Shown here: positions 7,588 through 11,473 of the stretch, piece after piece
Numbering within the stretch: position 1 is the stretch's first letter
Layout: each line of letters begins with the position of its first letter
Assembly: GCA_946186175.1 (NCBI GenBank)
Contig: CAMHMG010000090.1
Location: 1 to 11,473 of the forward strand
Reading direction: 5' to 3'
Source of the DNA: an uncultured Clostridia bacterium
GTDB lineage: Bacteria; Bacillota; Clostridia; Lachnospirales; Lachnospiraceae
Length of the DNA stretch: 11,473 nt
Program-made: the position numbers and the translations under genes
Notes under the pieces: model-generated
The model's input: only the letters and a program-made list of their open reading frames with translations
Databases searched by the model: none
What the model was told of the DNA's origin: nothing

Positions 7588-8736
7588 ATGGCAAAGAGAC
7601 GTCCTATACCTGTAAGAGGTAATAGAAAAAAGAAAAAAAGAATAACAGAGAAACCGATGTACTTTGATTATCAGTTCCTTTTTCTGGTTCTGTTTCTGGT
7701 TGCGTTAGGTCTGGTTATGGTATATAGTACCAGTTCTTATACGGCAGATTTAAAAACCGGCAGTCCGTATTATTATCTGCTGCGTCAGGGGATATTCGCC
7801 GTTATAGGTATTGGTGTTATGCTTGGAGCTGCATTATTTGATTATCATAAATGGAAAAAGCTTTCTTTGGTTATGATGGTAATTGCTATTATTTTACTTG
7901 GTATGGTTATTGTAGTAGGTAAGGCAGTTAACGGATCATCCAGATGGATAGCATTAGGTCCTATATCATTTCAGCCCTCTGAGTTGGCAAAGATCGCCAT
8001 TATTTTATTTACAGCACATATGGCAACAATCAAGGCAGCGAGAATCGGTAATATCAAGATACTTATCAAAGTTGCTCTTTTTCCAATGATCGCTACGGCA
8101 CTTATAGCGGTAGAGAATCTTAGTACTGCGATTATCTGTGCCGCTGTTGTTTTCATGATAGTATTTGTTACAAGTCCTAAGATTAAACAGTTTGTTCTTT
8201 TGGGTATAGGTGTTGTTGCTTTAATGGGTATATTCCTGCTTGTGGCAAGCTATCGTATGCAGAGAATTAAGGTATGGCTTGCACCTGAACAATATGAGGA
8301 TGGATATCAGACTATGCAGGCATTATATGCTATCGGTTCAGGAGGTATATTCGGTAAGGGACTTGGCCAGAGTATTCAGAAACTTGGTTTCATACCTGAA
8401 TCACATAATGATATGATCTTTTCTGTTGTGTGTGAGGAGCTTGGATTGTTTGGCGCTGTTTGTGTGATTGCGTTATTTGCATTATTGATATGGCGTTGTG
8501 TAATAATTGCGATGAGTGCTCCTGATTTATATGGAGCTTTGATAGTTGTGGGAGTTATCACTCATGTATCTGTTCAGGTACTTGTTAATATCGCGGTTGT
8601 AACGAATTCCATACCTCCTACGGGTGTACCTCTTCCGTTTATCAGTTATGGAGGTACCGCACTTTTGGGATTGCTGTTTGAAATGGGTCTTGTACTGTCT
8701 GTGGCAAGACGTATTAAAATACCAAAAGAATATTAG
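7588..8736 (+). CDS. ftsW: Peptidoglycan glycosyltransferase FtsW (SEDS family)
   Basis: SEDS-family membrane protein of 382 residues that polymerises lipid II into glycan strands with a partner class B PBP. A very basic N-terminus (about 1-20, KRRP and KKKKR) precedes about ten hydrophobic segments. Family motifs include GLVMVYSTSSY (about 41-51), the NGSSRWIALGPISFQPSELAK stretch (about 115-135), the GSGGIFGKGLGQS loop (about 250-262), PESHNDMIF with D275 at the position of the conserved catalytic Asp of SEDS enzymes, and PPTGVPLPFISYGGTAL near the C-terminus. The position usually reading E/Q-P-D is ENLSTA here. AGGAG at 7575-7579 precedes ATG 7588. FtsW rather than RodA or SpoVE is chosen from its place in the cluster; SpoVE is a close relative and cannot be wholly excluded. 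Confidence 0.94.
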   Translation: MAKRRPIPVRGNRKKKKRITEKPMYFDYQFLFLVLFLVALGLVMVYSTSSYTADLKTGSPYYYLLRQGIFAVIGIGVMLGAALFDYHKWKKLSLVMMVIAIILLGMVIVVGKAVNGSSRWIALGPISFQPSELAKIAIILFTAHMATIKAARIGNIKILIKVALFPMIATALIAVENLSTAIICAAVVFMIVFVTSPKIKQFVLLGIGVVALMGIFLLVASYRMQRIKVWLAPEQYEDGYQTMQALYAIGSGGIFGKGLGQSIQKLGFIPESHNDMIFSVVCEELGLFGAVCVIALFALLIWRCVIIAMSAPDLYGALIVVGVITHVSVQVLVNIAVVTNSIPPTGVPLPFISYGGTALLGLLFEMGLVLSVARRIKIPKEY

Positions 8737-8779
8737 TAACCGTTTGTTTCATGTAACATATTTCATTGGTCCTGCATAT

Positions 8780-8785
8780 TATAAT
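8780..8785 (+). promoter_or_regulatory. Possible -10 box upstream of murA
   Basis: A perfect TATAAT lies in the 81-bp gap between ftsW and murA, about 33 bases before the likely murA start. No convincing -35 is found 16-18 bases upstream (the hexamer there is roughly CATATT), and no TG extension is adjacent. In AT-rich DNA this can occur by chance, so read-through from the mraY promoter is the simpler explanation for murA expression. Confidence 0.25.
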
Positions 8786-8817
8786 ATATATGGACTTGAT
8801 GGGGTGTGGCGTGCTCT

Positions 8818-10065
8818 ATGTCGATCAGAGTTTGTGGAACAACATGTTTGAAGGGTGTTATTGAAGTACAGGGTTCTAAGAATACAGTACTTCCGATTAT
8901 AGCGGCAACTATATTGACAGATGGTATTTCAAGAATTCATAATTGTCCTGATATTTCGGATGTTCATGTCATGTGTGAATTGCTTGAAATTCTTAACATA
9001 AAAACATATTACAAAGATCATTTGCTTGTTATAGATACAAGAAATATTACATATGCGCCTCTTCCCTGTGAATTGACTTGCAGGCTTCGTTCTTCGGTAC
9101 TTTTGCTTGGTGCAATGTTGGGGAGATGGGGAAAGGCCAGAATAGGGAGTCCGGGAGGATGTACGATTGGAGTGCGTCCTATAGATATTCATCTTGAAGG
9201 CTTCTATAAAATGAATGTTGATATTTCTGTAGAAAATAACATCTTAAGCTGTAACTGTTATCAGCTTCAGGGCTGTGATTTTAATATGCGTTATCCGAGC
9301 GTAGGAGCTACAGAGAATCTTTTGCTTGCTGCAAGCGGAGCGCAAGGGAGAACTATACTTCGCGGAGCGGCCAAAGAACCCGAGGTTATTGAACTTTGTA
9401 ATTATCTGAATTCAATCGGAGTATTAATAGATGGGATTGGAACAGAGGTGCTTGTGATCAAAGGCAGTGGTTGTCTTAAAAGTGCAGACTATATTAATGT
9501 ATATGACAGAATAGTTGCAGGAACTTATATGCTGATCGCATCAGCAATACCATCCGATATCATTTTGACAGGTATAGATGATATCCATTATATCAAAAAC
9601 ATAATTAACGTGTGTGCAAGACTTGGCTTGAATGTTGTAAGAGCTTATAATACTTTGCGTGTTCAGTCAATAGGTGATGTGGGTGCAGGAGATTTTGCTA
9701 CAGGTACATATCCGGAATTTCCTACTGATCTGCTGCCAGTGCTGATTGCTGTTTTACTGAAATCTCAGGGAAAGAGTTGTGTTACCGAAACGGTTTTTGA
9801 GAATCGCTTCTCTGTGGTTAATGAACTTAGAAAATTAGGCGGAAGATTGAATGTTATCGGTAACAGTGTGTATATAGAAAGGTCAGACAGAATTATTGGC
9901 GGCATGGTTGATGCTACAGATTTAAGACAGGGTGCGGCGTTGGTTGCAGCAGGACTTATGGCATCAGGTTGTACAATAATAAATGATGCCTCTTATATTA
10001 AACGCGGTTATGAGAATATCGTTAAAGATTTGAATGATCTTGGGGCGGAAATAACATATATATAG
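8818..10065 (+). CDS. murA: UDP-N-acetylglucosamine 1-carboxyvinyltransferase MurA
   Basis: Cytoplasmic enzyme of 415 residues that transfers enolpyruvate from PEP to UDP-GlcNAc, the first committed step of peptidoglycan synthesis and the fosfomycin target. The EPSP-synthase-type fold is recognisable throughout. The N-terminal GSKN (19-22) carries the substrate-binding Lys-Asn, and SPGGCTIGVRP contains the catalytic Cys at 115, so a fosfomycin-insensitive Asp variant is not indicated. FPTD (301-304) matches the conserved Asp, ENRFSVVNELRKLG is the UDP-sugar lobe motif, and DLRQGAALVAAGL carries the conserved Arg at 370 with Gln where Ala or Ser is usual. In-frame GTG 8806 is four codons upstream; ATG 8818 fits the usual MurA N-terminus better, but neither has a well-spaced ribosome site. 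Fifteen cysteines is a high number. murG often occupies this slot after ftsW. Confidence 0.95.
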   Translation: MSIRVCGTTCLKGVIEVQGSKNTVLPIIAATILTDGISRIHNCPDISDVHVMCELLEILNIKTYYKDHLLVIDTRNITYAPLPCELTCRLRSSVLLLGAMLGRWGKARIGSPGGCTIGVRPIDIHLEGFYKMNVDISVENNILSCNCYQLQGCDFNMRYPSVGATENLLLAASGAQGRTILRGAAKEPEVIELCNYLNSIGVLIDGIGTEVLVIKGSGCLKSADYINVYDRIVAGTYMLIASAIPSDIILTGIDDIHYIKNIINVCARLGLNVVRAYNTLRVQSIGDVGAGDFATGTYPEFPTDLLPVLIAVLLKSQGKSCVTETVFENRFSVVNELRKLGGRLNVIGNSVYIERSDRIIGGMVDATDLRQGAALVAAGLMASGCTIINDASYIKRGYENIVKDLNDLGAEITYI

Positions 10066-10068
10066 GTG
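10064..10068 (+). promoter_or_regulatory. Ribosome binding site of divIB overlapping the murA stop
   Basis: AGGTG lies across the last two bases of the murA TAG and six bases before ATG 10075. The in-frame GTG at 10066 is part of this site, so ATG 10075 is the likely start. The overlap suggests translational coupling of divIB to murA. Confidence 0.75.
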
Positions 10069-10074
10069 TATTTT

Positions 10075-10818
10075 ATGTCAGAAAATAACAAAATAATTAA
10101 GTTTCAAAAAAGAAATACTCATGTGGTATCAGCAGTGATATTAGTAGTGCTGGTTGTTGCTCTTGTAATTCTTTTTACGTGTTTTAATATTAATGATATT
10201 GAAGTGACAGGTAATAAGCATTACTCAAAAGATCAGATAATAAAATATGTCAAGAATGAAGGTTATATTGATAATACTGTTTTATTAATGTTAAAGAATA
10301 AGATTAATCCGATTTCTGACATACCTTTTGTTGCTAAGATAGGAATAGATTATGCAAGTGCCCATAAGATTACGGTTACGGTATATGAGAAGGCGATCGC
10401 GGGCTGCATTGAGTATATGGACAGATATGTATACTTTGACCAGGACGGTTATGTTTTGGAGATATCATTAAAGAAGCTTTCTGATTCTCCTTGCGTTACA
10501 GGTATGAGCTTTGAAAGTATTGAACTTCATGAAAAACTGCCAATTAAAGACAAGAAAAGATTCAAATTGATCCTTAAGCTGACTCAGCTTATCAGTAAAT
10601 ATAACTTAGAGATTGATTCAATACAATTTACATCAGATGAAGAGGTTGTATTATATTATGATGATATCAGGATTGAGCTAGGTGATGGAAGCAAAATAGA
10701 AGAGCAGCTGATCGATCTAAACCAGATTTTGGAAGGACTGTCAGGTAAAAAGGGAACGCTTGATATGAAAGATTTTGATACTGCTGTGGGAACTGCATCA
10801 TTTAAGGCAAAAAAATAG
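10075..10818 (+). CDS. divIB: Cell division protein DivIB/FtsQ
   Basis: Bitopic division protein of 247 residues from ATG 10075. A short basic cytoplasmic N-terminus (about 1-16) is followed by one hydrophobic segment (about 17-37) and a POTRA domain beginning FNINDIEVTGNKHYSKDQIIKYV (about 37-60). The beta domain includes VTVYEKAIAGCIEY, YVYFDQDGYVLEI and, near the C-terminus, IRIELGDGSKIEEQLIDLNQIL, all familiar FtsQ/DivIB patterns. With FtsL and DivIC/FtsB the family forms the complex that stabilises and regulates FtsW and its PBP at the septum. The gene is directly joined to murA and closes the run that begins at mraY. No terminator with a T-run follows. FtsQ and DivIB are names for the same family; divIB is the usual one in Firmicutes. 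Confidence 0.94.
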   Translation: MSENNKIIKFQKRNTHVVSAVILVVLVVALVILFTCFNINDIEVTGNKHYSKDQIIKYVKNEGYIDNTVLLMLKNKINPISDIPFVAKIGIDYASAHKITVTVYEKAIAGCIEYMDRYVYFDQDGYVLEISLKKLSDSPCVTGMSFESIELHEKLPIKDKKRFKLILKLTQLISKYNLEIDSIQFTSDEEVVLYYDDIRIELGDGSKIEEQLIDLNQILEGLSGKKGTLDMKDFDTAVGTASFKAKK

Positions 10819-10828
10819 TGTTTTAGTC

Positions 10829-10857
10829 TTGATATTTTTATAAAAAGACAGTATTAT
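10829..10857 (+). promoter_or_regulatory. Predicted sigma-A-type promoter for ftsZ with a palindromic spacer
   Basis: TTGATA (10829-10834) and TATTAT (10852-10857) are spaced by exactly 17 bases, giving a start near 10864 and a leader of about 50 bases. The spacer begins with the perfect palindrome TTTTTATAAAAA (10835-10846). GTCTT (10826-10830) and AAGAC (10845-10849) form inverted repeats overlapping the -35 box, which could be a regulator site. The -35 context (TTTTAGT just before TTGATA) resembles that of the mraY promoter. Confidence 0.65.
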
Positions 10858-10897
10858 ATATATGTATGTTTACTAATAAATAAGAAAAATTTAATTA

Positions 10898-10904
10898 AGG
10901 AGGA
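10898..10904 (+). promoter_or_regulatory. Strong ribosome binding site fixing the TTG start of ftsZ
   Basis: A full AAGGAGG lies seven bases before TTG 10912. The first in-frame ATG comes only after the GTP-binding loop GVGGAGNNAVNR, so it cannot be the start. This strong site makes the TTG start convincing. Confidence 0.9.
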
Positions 10905-10911
10905 TATTACC

Positions 10912-11473
10912 TTGCTTGAAATAAAAACATTGGAAGAAAAAGGACCTGCTAAGATACTTGTAATCGGAGTAGGAGGAGCAGGAAACAACGCAGTTAATCG
11001 TATGATAGACGAGAATATCAATGGTGTAGACCTCGTGGCTATTAATACGGACAAGCAGGTGTTGGCAACATCGAAGGCGCCTACAAAGATTCAGATTGGT
11101 GAGAAGTTAACTAAGGGATTAGGCGCAGGTGCTAAACCTGAAGTTGGTGCCGGTGCTATCGAAGAGAATAGAGAAGAGATAACAGAGCTTGTTAAAGATG
11201 CAGATATGGTATTTGTTACCTGCGGAATGGGTGGCGGAACAGGTACCGGTGCGGCTCCTATCGTAGCTGAGATAGCTAAGAATCTTGGTATTCTTACTGT
11301 TGGTGTTGTTACAAAACCATTTTCTTTTGAAGGTAAGCCTCGTATGAATAATGCTTTGGCAGGAATAGACAAGCTTAAGAACAATGTAGATACATTGATA
11401 GTTGTTCCTAATGATAAGCTTCTTCAGATTTGTGATAAGAGAACTACAATACCGGATGCTCTTAAGAAAGCAG
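10912..11473 (+). CDS. ftsZ: Cell division protein FtsZ, N-terminal part
   Basis: The first 187 codons of FtsZ, the tubulin-like GTPase whose filaments form the Z ring that recruits the division machinery; the frame is open to the window end. It starts with TTG, giving (M)LEIKTLEEKGPAKILVIGVG. Visible motifs: the N-terminal nucleotide-binding GVGGAGNNAVNRM (about 19-31), AINTDKQVL (about 43-51), the tubulin signature GGGTGTG (107-113), TKPFSFEGKPR (about 134-144), and VVPNDKLL (about 164-171). The T7-loop catalytic Asp and the C-terminal tail that binds partners lie beyond the window. It has its own predicted promoter and a 93-bp gap from divIB; ftsA, the usual neighbour in many bacteria, is absent here. 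Identification is essentially certain. Confidence 0.98.
   Translation, partial: MLEIKTLEEKGPAKILVIGVGGAGNNAVNRMIDENINGVDLVAINTDKQVLATSKAPTKIQIGEKLTKGLGAGAKPEVGAGAIEENREEITELVKDADMVFVTCGMGGGTGTGAAPIVAEIAKNLGILTVGVVTKPFSFEGKPRMNNALAGIDKLKNNVDTLIVVPNDKLLQICDKRTTIPDALKKA

Noticed and set aside
8624..8851. 75-codon plus-strand reading frame across the end of ftsW and the start of murA
   Set aside because: It overlaps two well-supported genes in another frame, and its peptide resembles no family I know.

Overview
The window is a contiguous run of plus-strand genes from a division and cell wall (dcw) cluster. The DNA is AT-rich, Shine-Dalgarno sites are strong, and both GTG and TTG starts are used. 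FtsL and DivIB are of the Firmicutes type, two class B penicillin-binding proteins lie side by side, and a murA sits where murG is often found. Together these point to a low-GC Firmicute, most likely a Clostridia member of the Lachnospiraceae type (Butyrivibrio, Roseburia and relatives). The family assignment is inference from gene style and order; no species call is possible from sequence reading alone.

Layout: the 3' end of rsmH (1-399); a 182-bp gap holding two tandem hairpins with an identical tip, framed by a short inverted repeat; ftsL (582-1049); a class B PBP with a long acidic tail (1062-3119); a gap with a terminator-like hairpin; a second class B PBP with a KTA instead of KTG box (about 3272-5050); a gap with a good sigma-A-type promoter; mraY (5169-6134); murD (6182-7546); ftsW (7588-8736); murA (about 8818-10065); divIB/ftsQ (10075-10818); a promoter; and the first 187 codons of ftsZ, which starts with TTG and runs off the end.

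The genes cover linked steps of one process. MurA makes the first committed peptidoglycan precursor, MurD adds D-glutamate, and MraY moves the precursor onto its lipid carrier. FtsW polymerises lipid II and the class B PBPs cross-link it. FtsL and DivIB belong to the membrane complex that controls FtsW and the PBP, and FtsZ is the ring that places them at the division site. murE, murF, murG, murC, murB and ftsA, often found in such clusters, are absent from this window. The gap signals suggest at least three transcription units: ftsL with the PBP(s), mraY to divIB, and ftsZ.

Most of the window is conserved core biology. No wholly new system is evident. The stretch least explained by known features is the rsmH-ftsL gap; the KTA box of the second PBP and the palindrome inside the ftsZ promoter are the next most notable.
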